Below are positions 45,079 through 53,156 of a stretch of DNA of 57,552 nt, piece after piece. The stretch spans positions 1-57,552 of the forward strand of contig NZ_QVTC01000052.1 of the NCBI RefSeq assembly GCF_003429085.1. Reading direction: 5' to 3'. The stretch's first letter is position 1. The number at the start of each line of letters is the position of its first letter. This stretch comes from Bacillus sp. V59.32b (GTDB lineage Bacteria > Bacillota > Bacilli > Bacillales > DSM-1321). The notes beneath the pieces were generated by a model. The model was not told the origin of the DNA. It saw nothing but the letters and a program-made list of their open reading frames with translations, and searched no databases. The position numbers and the translations under genes were made by a program.

Positions 45079-45501
45079 TTAGATTTCTTTTATCATCGTT
45101 TTGTGTGGAATGCCCGCATCAAGGAATTCATCAGAAACCGTCAAATAACCAAGGCTTTCATAGAAGGGAATCGCGTGTGTCTGTGCATTCAGCTTCAATT
45201 TCTTGATGTCTGTTGAAATCGCGAATTCTTCGATGGCTTTCATGATCTTGACACCAGCGCCTTTTTGGCGTGATGAAGATATAACGCAAATGCGCTCAAC
45301 CTTGCCAATGCCGTCTAACACGCGAAAACGGCCGGCTCCGATCGGGTTATCGGCGTCATACAAAACAAAATGGGTTGCGTCCTCTTCGTATTGGTCAATT
45401 TCTTCCCGTGCTGGAACATGTTGTTCGTCGATGAAGACCTTTGTACGAATGAAATAAGCATCCTTGCGTTCTTGCTCAGTTTTTGCAATGATTACGTTCA
45501 T
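45079..45501 (-). CDS. yjcF: YjcF, GNAT-family N-acetyltransferase
   Basis: 140 residues. GNAT features: FIRTKVFIDEQHVP at the N-terminus, IGAGRFRVLDGIGKVERICV, a modified acetyl-CoA loop SSRQKGAGVKIMKAIEEFA, and FYESLGYLTVSDEFLDAGIPH. The YjcF/ElaA-type pattern is clear. The substrate is unknown. It follows yjcG with a 4-nt gap in the same direction, as in B. subtilis. Confidence 0.9.
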   Translation of the reverse strand: MNVIIAKTEQERKDAYFIRTKVFIDEQHVPAREEIDQYEEDATHFVLYDADNPIGAGRFRVLDGIGKVERICVISSSRQKGAGVKIMKAIEEFAISTDIKKLKLNAQTHAIPFYESLGYLTVSDEFLDAGIPHKTMIKEI

Positions 45502-45505
45502 TTTT

Positions 45506-46021
45506 CTATTCCTTTCCTAATATGAATGTTTCATGGACGGACCACGAACCATTTTCAAGCTGATACAGAAGATGGAAACGATCCACTTCCTCTGAATGTG
45601 TGACATCAAGCATTCTTGACTGGCCGAACACATCGGAGTGTTCATCGTCTGAAAGCTGCTGTCCAATCGTAATGTGCGGGACAAAAGCATATTCATTTAT
45701 ACTCTTGAAGAAATCTTTACTATGAAGAGTTTCGTGTAATTTTTTCAGTTCAGGAGTTAGTTCAACTTTGAAATAAATGGTATTGTTAACAGGCTGGAAA
45801 GAGCTGACCTTAAGGACATTTAAGGTAAACGGCTTTGAATCCGAAGAGATTTGCGAAAGCTTTTCCGCAACATTCTTGATTTCAGTGTCGCTAGCTTCAA
45901 ATGCCCCTTTAATTGTAATATGCGGAGGGATGAGTGCGTAATGCGGATCATACCGTTTTCGATAGGCATTTGCTTTGTCCTGGAGATTTTTTGATGGGAA
46001 AATGGCCACTCCATATTTCAT
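45506..46021 (-). CDS. yjcG: YjcG, 2H phosphoesterase (2'-5' RNA ligase-like)
   Basis: 171 residues. Two HxT-type motifs, PPHITIKGAF (about residue 33) and VPHITIGQQL (about residue 117), identify the 2H phosphoesterase superfamily, which acts on 2',3'-cyclic or related phosphodiesters. AGGAGG precedes the ATG. It probably forms a unit with yjcF; yjcH lies 90 nt upstream on the same strand. Confidence 0.92.
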   Translation of the reverse strand: MKYGVAIFPSKNLQDKANAYRKRYDPHYALIPPHITIKGAFEASDTEIKNVAEKLSQISSDSKPFTLNVLKVSSFQPVNNTIYFKVELTPELKKLHETLHSKDFFKSINEYAFVPHITIGQQLSDDEHSDVFGQSRMLDVTHSEEVDRFHLLYQLENGSWSVHETFILGKE

Positions 46022-46110
46022 TTTGGTACCTCCTCGTATAAAAAAGTGAATGGTCTAACATGTGCAGTTATATAATTATAACAAAGTTTGGATGGAATAA
46101 TTAACCTGAC

Positions 46111-46833
46111 TTAAAAAATTTCCTTGAGTGCCCGTTTTAAATCAGGCTGCCAGTATTTCCACGTATGATTTCCGTCGAATTCATCGTAAAAATAAGAAAA
46201 CCCTTTTTGTTTAAATACCTCGCTGATTCTGCGGTTCGGCTCGATAAAGTTCTTTTTCGTTCCCTCTGTCGTCGGCACCTCGGTTTCCTGTTTGCCGATG
46301 ACATGATACAGTTCAATGAGGTGAGGGTGCTCAAAGTCCTTAACCGCTTGCAGGGCGGCATCGTTTATATAAGGAGATTGCAGAATGCATTTGCCGAATG
46401 TATGTGGATATTGTAAAGCCGTCAATAGGCTAACGGTCGCGCCAAGAGAGTCCCCGATTAAAGCCCGTCCCATTCCCATTTGATACGTGGGAAACTCTTT
46501 ATCGAGAAACGGAACCAGCTCATGGGCGAGAAAGCGTATGTAGGCAGAATGCTTTTCACCAGAAGGATGATATTTGCTCCTGCGGTCGTGGACATCCCGG
46601 TAAGGAATACCGACAATGATTAGATTTTCGATTTCCTGCAGGTGATGCAAATCGTCAGCGACCCTTCCGATCCGACCAAGTTGAAAGTAATCCCGGCCAT
46701 CCTGGGCAATAGCCACAGAATATTTATAGAGGGGAGAGAAATTTGCAGGAAGATAAATCAATAATTCAAATTCTTCCCCCAACTCCTTGCTCGTAAACGC
46801 ATATTCTTTAATGGTTCCTTTAGGTATACTCAT
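46111..46833 (-). CDS. yjcH: YjcH, esterase-like alpha/beta hydrolase
   Basis: 240 residues, the size of B. subtilis YjcH. It has an enterochelin-esterase-like fold: YSVAIAQDGRDYF near residue 40, the nucleophile elbow ALIGDSLGATVSLLTAL (Ser about 129), and a C-terminal His in FDGNHTWKYW. GGAGTGTGAG favours the ATG at 46833 over one at 46848. Cytosolic. The natural ester is unknown. Confidence 0.9.
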   Translation of the reverse strand: MSIPKGTIKEYAFTSKELGEEFELLIYLPANFSPLYKYSVAIAQDGRDYFQLGRIGRVADDLHHLQEIENLIIVGIPYRDVHDRRSKYHPSGEKHSAYIRFLAHELVPFLDKEFPTYQMGMGRALIGDSLGATVSLLTALQYPHTFGKCILQSPYINDAALQAVKDFEHPHLIELYHVIGKQETEVPTTEGTKKNFIEPNRRISEVFKQKGFSYFYDEFDGNHTWKYWQPDLKRALKEIF

Positions 46834-46963
46834 CGTCTCACACTCCATATATGAATGTCGTATCGATTACGAACATAATTCTAGCATAAAGAGGTGTGAC
46901 TTTTCCTGTTAGAAGATTAATGGAAAGGAAATGGGCAGGTAAATATCATAGTGAAGGTCACCG

Positions 46964-47191
46964 TTATCCCAGTTGTTTATAGCGGGGCTGAATCAGGCGA
47001 GCGGAAAGAATGTTGGAAATTTTAAAGGTGCGTTTCATTTGCCGAAGAAAGCAGAAAGCCCGAATATATTCACCATCTATTTCAAGGACGGAAATCCTTC
47101 GCTGTGAAATCGTTTCTTTTTCGGAAAGGTAAATAATTTCCAATGGTGTTCCTTCTTCCAAGCTAAGCAGCAGCATCGTCTTCACATTCAT
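46964..47191 (-). CDS. Small WYL-domain-like protein
   Basis: 75 residues. The core PLEIIYLSEKETISQRRISVLEI..YIRAFCFLRQMKRTFKISNI resembles a stand-alone WYL domain, the ligand-binding part of many regulators, but without a DNA-binding region. GGAGG sits only 3 nt before the ATG at 47191; a GTG two codons later is possible. It may sense a ligand or nucleic acid, and its partner is unknown. It lies between yjcH and the DsbA-like gene, all on the minus strand. Confidence 0.7.
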   Translation of the reverse strand: MNVKTMLLLSLEEGTPLEIIYLSEKETISQRRISVLEIDGEYIRAFCFLRQMKRTFKISNILSARLIQPRYKQLG

Positions 47192-47284
47192 AAACCTCCA
47201 TTTCTTTGAATCTTAATTATATTATATACGAACGAACGTTCTTTATGCAAATAAAATAGAAACAAATGTTCTTATAATGGAAAA

Positions 47285-47312
47285 GGCACCATCCATAAAA
47301 ATGGATAGTGCC
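47285..47312 (-). terminator. Terminator of the DsbA-like gene
   Basis: GGCAC-x-ATCCAT pairs with ATGGAT-x-GTGCC, and the minus strand continues into TTTT. Confidence 0.85.
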
Positions 47313-47326
47313 CTAGGATCTGTATT

Positions 47327-47923
47327 TTAGTTTGCCGCTTCTTCATCCAGTATTCTTTCTAATGCTTCTTGCGTATGCAAGCCCTGGACGCGACGATTAC
47401 CGATGAAAAAGGTCGGCACTGCCGTAATTTGAGCATCGTAGTAGGCATGCTTCAGCGCCTGCTTATGATGCATTTCATATTTGCGTTCGGATAATGCTTT
47501 CTTGAACTCATCCCTGTTTAATCCTACTGAAGCAGCGGTATCGGAGAGAACATCAATGTTCCCGATATCTTTGCCTTGCTCCCAGAATTCCTTCAGGACA
47601 GCTTCGACATACTCATTTCCTTTGCCATTCTCCTTGGCGAAACGAAATCCTTCATGCGCCAGGTGGGTATGAGGGGTCGGGTCCGTTTCCGGCATGACCA
47701 TTTTCACGCCAAAACGTTCAGCGAGAGGGGAGATGGATTGTGTCCAGCCCTGCTGAAATTTTTCGCTTTTCGGGGATAATGTTTCAGCCGGATAAGGACG
47801 CAGTTCAAACGGCATCCATTCGATCTCAACATCTCGTCCTTTAATTGCTTCCTTAAGCGGAGCCTCCGCTATATAACAGAACGGTCAAACATAATCAGAA
47901 TAGATTCGGACTTTCAACGTCAT
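47327..47923 (-). CDS. DsbA/FrnE-like thiol oxidoreductase with in-frame UGA at the active site; putative selenoprotein
   Basis: A full 198-residue frame runs from the ATG at 47923 (GGAGG 7 nt upstream) to the stop at 47327, interrupted only by TGA at 47885-47887, codon 13. The context is KVRIYSDYV-UGA-PFCYIAEAPLKEA, exactly the family's CPFC redox motif with the first Cys replaced by UGA. The rest of the FrnE/2-hydroxychromene-isomerase-like DsbA fold is intact (WMPFELRPYP; AVPTFFIGNRRVQG with the cis-Pro; ALERILDEE). Read as selenocysteine it would be U13-P-F-C16. A 6-bp hairpin with a G-first loop follows at the right distance. The alternative is a nonsense mutation leaving a start-less remnant from Met37. 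Confidence 0.7.
47856..47870 (-). other. SECIS-like hairpin downstream of the UGA codon
   Basis: On the minus strand AGCGGA-GGC-TCCGCT forms a perfect 6-bp stem whose 3-nt loop begins with G. The loop starts 20 nt after the UGA. Bacterial SECIS elements are known to have a short stem, a G early in the apical loop and a UGA-to-loop distance of roughly 16-37 nt. Confidence 0.55.
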
Positions 47924-48093
47924 TTTTATTCCTCCTTTTTTTCACTGTTTAGTTTATCAATATAAGTGCAGGAAATACGAACGAAATGCTTGCGCTGATT
48001 TAAATAGAAGGGAAAAATATTATAAATGAGGTTGACTTTTTTCGGACAAAACATATAATTAGATATGTGCTTTATGATGTACATATATAATTC

Positions 48094-48166
48094 GATCTGT
48101 TAGCTCAGCTGGGAGAGCATCACCTTGACAGGGTGGGGGTCGGGGGTTCGAGCCCCTCACAGGTCA
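48094..48166 (+). tRNA. tRNA-Val (anticodon GAC)
   Basis: A complete cloverleaf: acceptor GATCTGT/ACAGGTC, D-arm GCTC/GAGC, anticodon stem TCACC/GGTGG with loop TTGACAG (anticodon at 48127-48129), T-arm with TTCGAGC, and discriminator A at 48166. CCA is not encoded (TCA follows). It stands alone, not in an rRNA or tRNA cluster. Confidence 0.93.
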
Positions 48167-48174
48167 TCATTACC

Positions 48175-48216
48175 AAAGGCTTAAATCCTTGATATGACAG
48201 GGATTAAGTCTTTTTT
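48175..48216 (+). terminator. Terminator after tRNA-Val
   Basis: AAAG-x-CTTAA-x-TCC pairs with GGGATTAAGTCTTT (two irregular positions), then TTTTT. Confidence 0.65.
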
Positions 48217-48276
48217 ATTTGTTCTTCGTTTGAGGGCTAATTTTAATCATTTCATTAATGTCCAGTTCTTTTAACT

Positions 48277-48462
48277 CTATCTCATTTGGGTTTCTCTCTT
48301 TCTGTCATTATAGGGAGTAACATCATAAGCAAAGTAGTCGAACTGTAAAATAAGGCATAAATCTGTATCTAAAGAGTACGCTTCTTTTTTAAGAACTTTC
48401 TCTAATTTCTTTAGCTTTTCAAAAGTTGGCGGCATTTGCATATACTTTCCAAGATAACTCAT
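48277..48462 (-). CDS. 61-residue hypothetical protein
   Basis: ATG behind AAAGGGG at good spacing. Lys/Leu-rich and helical in the middle (FEKLKKLEKVLKKEAYSL), then a short strand-like part (CLILQFDYFAYDV). No signal peptide and no family known to me. It is in the accessory patch after tRNA-Val, whose base composition is more AT-rich than the flanks. Confidence 0.5.
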   Translation of the reverse strand: MSYLGKYMQMPPTFEKLKKLEKVLKKEAYSLDTDLCLILQFDYFAYDVTPYNDRKRETQMR

Positions 48463-48554
48463 TTTTTTCCCCTTTAATTATTTTGTACAATTAGATGATT
48501 AAAGCATAACTTATATACTAAATTTTTACAATTTCATGTTAATATTAGAGTGAG

Positions 48555-48770
48555 GTGTTAATAATAGGAAACATAATATTACATGAGTGGATTGAATATT
48601 CTTCAAACTTGAATTTCATAGAAGGACGAATTACAAGAGATGGAACGTTACTACTGGTCGAGAGCAATTTACAGGAGTTGGATTTTTTCCAACGTCCTGT
48701 ACCAGAGAACCACTGGACGATTCGGATTATTAATGGTGCAAACGTTGAAACAGTTGAATTAATAAGGTAA
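48555..48770 (+). CDS. 71-residue hypothetical protein
   Basis: The frame opens with a GTG that is itself part of GAGGTG, so the exact start is unclear and no other good start exists nearby. The body (WIEYSSNLNFIEGRITRDGTLLLVESNLQ...WTIRIINGANVETVELIR) alternates strands and turns as in a small beta-rich protein. No known family. It precedes the nuclease-like gene on the same strand by 109 nt and may be functionally linked to it. Confidence 0.5.
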   Translation: MLIIGNIILHEWIEYSSNLNFIEGRITRDGTLLLVESNLQELDFFQRPVPENHWTIRIINGANVETVELIR

Positions 48771-48879
48771 TTAAGTATTGTGAAAAATTTATATGACATT
48801 AGCAACTCTCAAATGTTAGAGTGAATTAAAGTCTACCTAAAGTTAAAGTGTTTGTATTTAAAATCGGGAGAGTTGAAAA

Positions 48880-49521
48880 GTGAAGCATGTATTGTCCATT
48901 TTAACTACTTTGTCAAATGAAAGACCAATTTTTCATTCAGAAGCAGACTTTCAACATGCTTTAGCATGGGAGATACATAAAGAAAACACAAATAATAAAC
49001 TTAGATTAGAGTACAACCCAGCTATAGCAGATAGGAATATGTATCTTGATATTTGGGTTACATACCCAAATGGTAGCCGAACAGTATTTGAGTTGAAATA
49101 CATTACTAAAAAAATAAGTTTGCAATTAAATGATGAAGCCTTCAATTTAAAAAACCATGGTGCCCCAGATTTAGCAAGATATGATTTTATTAAGGACATA
49201 GTAAGAATAGAAACGGTTTGTAACTCATTAGCAAGTACAAATGGTTATGCTATTATTCTAACGAATGAACCTGCGCTTTGGAAACAGACTGTGTTACGTG
49301 ATAAGATCCCGAATGATATAGAGTATAGGATTCATCATGGAAAGATCTTAGAAGGACAATTAAAATGGGGAGTAAATACTGGGCAAGGGACCATGAAAAG
49401 TAGGGAAACTTCCTTAAATCTTTTAGGCTCCTATAAATTAAATTGGCTACCTTATTCGAAAGTAACGGATTCTAACGGTGGGGAATTTAGAATGGCAATT
49501 GTTGAAGTGCCTACTAAATAA
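48880..49521 (+). CDS. PD-(D/E)XK nuclease-like protein in the tRNA-linked accessory patch
   Basis: 213 residues with a GTG start after GGGAGAG. The N-terminal half has a PD-(D/E)XK-type arrangement: Glu21 in HSEADFQHALAWEIH, Asp57 in MYLDIWV, and Glu71-x-Lys73 in TVFELKYITKK, with a later helix carrying an RYDFIKDI patch. The C-terminal half is strand-rich. These features suggest a small nuclease, perhaps for defence or DNA processing, but no named family is recognised. AT-rich codon use and position behind tRNA-Val suggest horizontal gain. Confidence 0.6.
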   Translation: MKHVLSILTTLSNERPIFHSEADFQHALAWEIHKENTNNKLRLEYNPAIADRNMYLDIWVTYPNGSRTVFELKYITKKISLQLNDEAFNLKNHGAPDLARYDFIKDIVRIETVCNSLASTNGYAIILTNEPALWKQTVLRDKIPNDIEYRIHHGKILEGQLKWGVNTGQGTMKSRETSLNLLGSYKLNWLPYSKVTDSNGGEFRMAIVEVPTK

Positions 49522-49621
49522 AAGGAGCAACAACCTTGTTTATACAGTTGAAGAAAGGGATTGTTGAGGGATACTGATAGTTAAGCCCAGTAAGAAGCAG
49601 CAACAAGGAATAAATAAATTT

Positions 49622-49650
49622 AAGGAGCAGCCGGTATCGGCTTGCTCCTT
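49622..49650. terminator. Terminator between the nuclease-like gene and yoxD
   Basis: AAGGAGCA..GCCG pairs with CGGC..TGCTCCTT with one bulged T, between convergent genes. Confidence 0.75.
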
Positions 49651-49701
49651 ATTTAATATCCCGCTGAAAAGAATTACACTTAGTGGCGTCTGCTGGATTT
49701 C

Positions 49702-50418
49702 TTAAGGATTTGTGGACCACATACCTGCTGTTTTTACAAAGACTCGCGGATTCAGCTTTAGCTGCGCTACCATGAATTCGGCAAGGTCTTCGGGCTGCAT
49801 GACTTTTTCGGGATTGCCGTCGGTCAGATTCGTCTCAATCGCTAAATCGGTTGCCACTGTACTTGGAGTCAGGGCACTGACGCGGATGTTGTGCTTGCGC
49901 ACTTCCAGCATTAGTGATTCGGTCAGCCCAAGCACTGCGAATTTGGAAGCACTGTAGGCGCTTGTCACGGCAGCTCCTCTTTGGCCCGCAGATGAAGAAA
50001 TGTTAATAATGTCACCTGCTTTTTGCTCAATCATTCCTGGCAATACCGCACGGGTTACATTATATACTCCCATCAGGTTGACTTTGATTATATTTTCCCA
50101 CTCTTCGGGAGTGAGCTCCATAAATTCACCGAATTTAGCAATTCCGGCATTGTTAATTAAGATATTGATCGCCCCGAGGTCTGATTTGATATGCTCAACG
50201 GCATGACTGACAGCATCAAGATCAGCCACATCTGCAGAAGCTGCTGAAACTTCAACATCATACTGCGCCAAATCAGCAGCCACTTTTTCAAGATTGGACA
50301 TATTCAAACCAATCAATCCTACATTTACGCCTTCCTGGGCCAGCGCAATAGCTGCAGCCCGGCCGATTCCCCTGCCAGCTCCTGTGATTAAGGCAGTTTT
50401 TCCTTTTAATGAATTCAT
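49702..50418 (-). CDS. yoxD: Short-chain dehydrogenase/reductase, YoxD-like
   Basis: 238 residues, the length of B. subtilis YoxD. Classical [11 protein letters not shown] cofactor loop (residues 12-19), NNAG, catalytic Ser in [11 protein letters not shown], and Tyr-x3-Lys in SAYSASKF. The C-terminus [10 protein letters not shown] also fits YoxD, annotated as a 3-oxoacyl-ACP-reductase-like enzyme whose true substrate is not settled. The ATG follows an AGGAGT-type site. Monocistronic. Confidence 0.85.
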   Translation of the reverse strand: MNSLKGKTALITGAGRGIGRAAAIALAQEGVNVGLIGLNMSNLEKVAADLAQYDVEVSAASADVADLDAVSHAVEHIKSDLGAINILINNAGIAKFGEFMELTPEEWENIIKVNLMGVYNVTRAVLPGMIEQKAGDIINISSSAGQRGAAVTSAYSASKFAVLGLTESLMLEVRKHNIRVSALTPSTVATDLAIETNLTDGNPEKVMQPEDLAEFMVAQLKLNPRVFVKTAGMWSTNP

Positions 50419-50707
50419 GTAATCACTCCTACATCATATTTGCGAAACTATAGATTATTTCATTCCACTGTGATAATTTACCCTAAGTGCCCCGGTTATT
50501 GCACGAAATAAGATTGTCCAAAACGAGCATGTGTCTTTTTACAGAATGTATTTTTGTCTTAATATAAGTACGGACTTTTTTTATGCAGGTGAATTGATAT
50601 ATTGATATAATATTTTATCGACAAATTCACAAATCTAAATGGATTTCTAACCACCTTTCTTTGAACGGTGAAAAAGGGGAAGAGTGGCAATAAATCCGTG
50701 CAAAAAA
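50419..50707. other. Noncoding stretch upstream of yoxD
   Basis: AT-rich, with no gene, clear promoter motif or repeat found on either strand. Confidence 0.4.
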
Positions 50708-50760
50708 TACCCCTCATAAAAGTGTTGAACACATTTGCTCAACATCTGCTATAAGGGGTT
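50708..50760 (-). terminator. Terminator of moaA
   Basis: CCCCTCATAA..GTGTTG pairs with CAACAT..TTATAAGGGG (interrupted stem), and the minus strand continues into a T run. Confidence 0.75.
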
Positions 50761-50783
50761 CTTGCTTCAATTCAAAGAATGAT

Positions 50784-51803
50784 TCATCCTCCGATATGGC
50801 TCATTTCAATTTTCTTGCGAGTGGTGCCGGCCGTACTGCGTTCTTCGGAATAGCGGTCTTTGCGCACGTTCCAGAGCTCTTGCAAAAGACTTGCCAGCTC
50901 TTCGTCTGTCAGATTAGATCGAAGAGGGGATCTGAGATCATGCCCTTTTGAAGCAAACAGACAGGTGTACAGCATTCCGCTTGCGGACAGACGGGCCCGG
51001 TTGCAGGTTGAGCAGAACGCATCGGAGACGGATGAGATCACACCGATCTCATCATTGGATCCAATATAGCGATAGCGACTGGCTACCTCTCCTGTGTAGT
51101 TTGGGTCAATGGGTTCTAGTGGCATGACTTGGCTGATGTCGTCGATAATTTGCTTTTTCGGGTAGACATCATTGAGCTTCCACTCGTTTGTGTTGCCAAC
51201 ATCCATGTATTCAATAAAGCGGAGGATATGCCCTTTTTCACGGAAGAATTTGGCCATTGGAATGATTTCCGAATCGTTCATTCCCTTTTTAACGACCATA
51301 TTTATTTTCACTTGCAAGCCTGCTTCACTGGCAGCATCAATTCCATCGAGTACCGTTTGAACGGACACGCCGCGGCCGTTGATTTTCCCGAATATTTCAT
51401 CTTTTAAGGAGTCCAGGCTGATGGAAACCCGCTTTAAACCGGCCTCTTTCAACTCTCGGGCGTACTTGGGCAAGAGTGAGCCGTTCGTTGTCATTGCAAT
51501 ATCTTCTACACCGTGGATACTTTTGATTTTCCTAATAAGCTCAGCCAGATTGCTTCGCATTAAAGGCTCCCCGCCGGTGATGCGGATCTTTTTAACTCCT
51601 AAGGAACCAACAAATATCTTGGTCAGCCGTTCCAGTTCTTCGAAGGAAAGAAGTTCATTTCTTTTTAAGAAGGGATAATCCGGGCCAAATATTTCAGCAG
51701 GCATACAATAGGTGCAGCGGAAATTACATTTATCTGTAACCGAGATTCTTAAATCTCGAAGAGGGCGGTTGAAATAATCATATACCGTCGGTTCTGTTAG
51801 CAC
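50784..51803 (-). CDS. moaA: GTP 3',8-cyclase MoaA
   Basis: 339 residues. A radical-SAM enzyme for the first step of molybdopterin synthesis. The N-terminal [4Fe-4S] motif is Cys26-x3-Cys30-x2-Cys33 ([12 protein letters not shown]). The C-terminal cluster is C-x2-C-x13-C ([19 protein letters not shown]), and the essential Gly-Gly tail is present (SHIGG). GTG start after GGGAGGG. It lies 24 nt after fdhD on the same strand, so the two form an operon. Confidence 0.96.
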   Translation of the reverse strand: MLTEPTVYDYFNRPLRDLRISVTDKCNFRCTYCMPAEIFGPDYPFLKRNELLSFEELERLTKIFVGSLGVKKIRITGGEPLMRSNLAELIRKIKSIHGVEDIAMTTNGSLLPKYARELKEAGLKRVSISLDSLKDEIFGKINGRGVSVQTVLDGIDAASEAGLQVKINMVVKKGMNDSEIIPMAKFFREKGHILRFIEYMDVGNTNEWKLNDVYPKKQIIDDISQVMPLEPIDPNYTGEVASRYRYIGSNDEIGVISSVSDAFCSTCNRARLSASGMLYTCLFASKGHDLRSPLRSNLTDEELASLLQELWNVRKDRYSEERSTAGTTRKKIEMSHIGG

Positions 51804-51827
51804 TGGCTTTTCCCTCCCTCGAACATT

Positions 51828-52616
51828 CTATTTTGTGATTCTTTCCGGACATGAGTATATATTGAATGATTTTCCACGAATAAAACCGACTGCCGTGATG
51901 TTTAAATCATTGGCCAGCTTAATGGCCAAATCAGTAGGTGCCGACTTTGATAAAACGATACCCACACCGATTTTTGCTGCTTTCAATAAGACTTCAGAGG
52001 AAATCCGGCCGCTAAAAACAATGATCTTATCGCGGACAGGTATACGGTTTAAAATACTATATCCAAATAATTTATCCAATGCATTGTGCCGGCCAATGTC
52101 AGTACGCACTGCAACCATTTCTTCAGGGGTACATAGTGCAGCATTGTGAACACCGCCTGTTTCCTGAAAAACCTCGGAACTATTTTGCATCTCGTTCATC
52201 AAACGAATACATTGAGCTGCCGTAACCGTCGTGGTTGATGTCGATGTTTTTGCTGTTCTCGCATCATTGTGAAAATAGAATTGGCGGCTTTTTCCACAGC
52301 ACGAACCAATAAAGCGTTTCGAGTAATATTCCTGGCTCGTGACTGTAGCTGCTTTTAACTTTACATAAGCATAACCGCGGCTTTCGTCGATGCTGATGGA
52401 ATCAATATCGCTATAAAAACGAATCGCACCTTCAGACGCTAAAAAGCCCACGACCATCTCCTCGAAGTTCGTTGGAGTGCAGACTATGGTAGCAAACTCT
52501 TCATCGTTCAAAAAAACCGTCAACGGAAATTCATTTACAATGACATCTTCCACTTCAAGGAACTCTTCATTTGTGTACTTTGTGATGGTATACTTTTCAC
52601 TCATATTTTCTAGCAT
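51828..52616 (-). CDS. fdhD: FdhD, sulfurtransferase for formate dehydrogenase
   Basis: About 262 residues. FdhD moves sulfur from a cysteine desulfurase to the Mo-bis-MGD cofactor, a step needed for active formate dehydrogenases. The Cys-Cys motif GSCCGKS (about residues 105-111) and TDIGRHNALDKLFG (about residue 174) are present, together with FSGRISSEVLLKA. GGGTGAAG places the start at the ATG at 52616; the GTG at 52625 is in the site. First gene of fdhD-moaA, divergent from the OFA transporter. Confidence 0.95.
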   Translation of the reverse strand: MLENMSEKYTITKYTNEEFLEVEDVIVNEFPLTVFLNDEEFATIVCTPTNFEEMVVGFLASEGAIRFYSDIDSISIDESRGYAYVKLKAATVTSQEYYSKRFIGSCCGKSRQFYFHNDARTAKTSTSTTTVTAAQCIRLMNEMQNSSEVFQETGGVHNAALCTPEEMVAVRTDIGRHNALDKLFGYSILNRIPVRDKIIVFSGRISSEVLLKAAKIGVGIVLSKSAPTDLAIKLANDLNITAVGFIRGKSFNIYSCPERITK

Positions 52617-52834
52617 TGTCTTCACCCAATTTTTTAGAATATATAAATCTAAACATACTCTAATCTATTCTGTCCATCGTGTAAAATCGGTGTATCAAAT
52701 TTTTTTAAAGGTATTGCATAGGTTTTCATAAAGTGATAATATTTTTTTAGTTCATAAATCTGTCACATTTTTGATTCGAGATAGCGATCCTGTCATCGGT
52801 TAAAATGTAAATGGAATTGGAAGCGATTAACTGT
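52617..52834. promoter_or_regulatory. Divergent fdhD/OFA promoter region
   Basis: AT-rich with several TATAAT-like and TTTTTT stretches on both strands, but no single promoter could be fixed. No gene is seen. Confidence 0.35.
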
Positions 52835-52944
52835 TGGTCCGATAGTAGCGAAACCTGCTTGAAACTAACCGTCAATCTTTCTCTGCATGTACATGCCCTG
52901 ATTGTATGCATATGCAGAGAGGTTGGCGGTTATCTGTGTTTTTA
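52835..52944 (+). promoter_or_regulatory. Candidate structured leader of the OFA transporter gene
   Basis: Contains GTAGCGAA (52845-52852), ACCTGC and ACTAACC (52864-52870) in the same order and almost the same spacing as the leader at 54861-54950. The AACC opens a long imperfect hairpin (AACCGTCAA with TTGGCGGTT, and CTCTGCAT with ATGCAGAG inside) followed by a T-rich tract. This has the form of a sensor plus terminator. Confidence 0.55.
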
Positions 52945-53020
52945 AGACCTCTTTTCGTTGGCATTGTGAATAACGCCCGGATAAAGGTCTTCATGCATGA
53001 AAGTTGAGTACATAAAAAAG

Positions 53021-53078
53021 GTTCTACAGGTTCTTTTTCTTACATTTCTGTTGTTGTAGACAATCAGAAATGAACCTT
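53021..53078 (+). promoter_or_regulatory. Second leader hairpin before the OFA transporter
   Basis: CATTTCTG pairs with CAGAAATG, enclosed by AAGGTTC/GAACCTT with an unpaired left flank containing a T run. It lies 80 nt before the start codon and may compete with or follow the upstream hairpin. Confidence 0.4.
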
Positions 53079-53156
53079 GTCCGTTACGGAACTTGGAATT
53101 TCAGATTGGAATAGGAAGAAGATGCAAAAAGAACCACACAATTAGGGGGAAGACAG

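Noticed and set aside
47327-47815. Short 162-aa form of the DsbA-like protein starting at Met37
   Set aside because: It lacks the redox motif and first strand of the fold, and no ribosome binding site precedes 47815. It would be only a remnant if the UGA is a true stop.
48094-48166. tRNA-Sec at this locus
   Set aside because: The cloverleaf has a normal 7-bp acceptor, a short variable loop and a GAC anticodon, so it is tRNA-Val.
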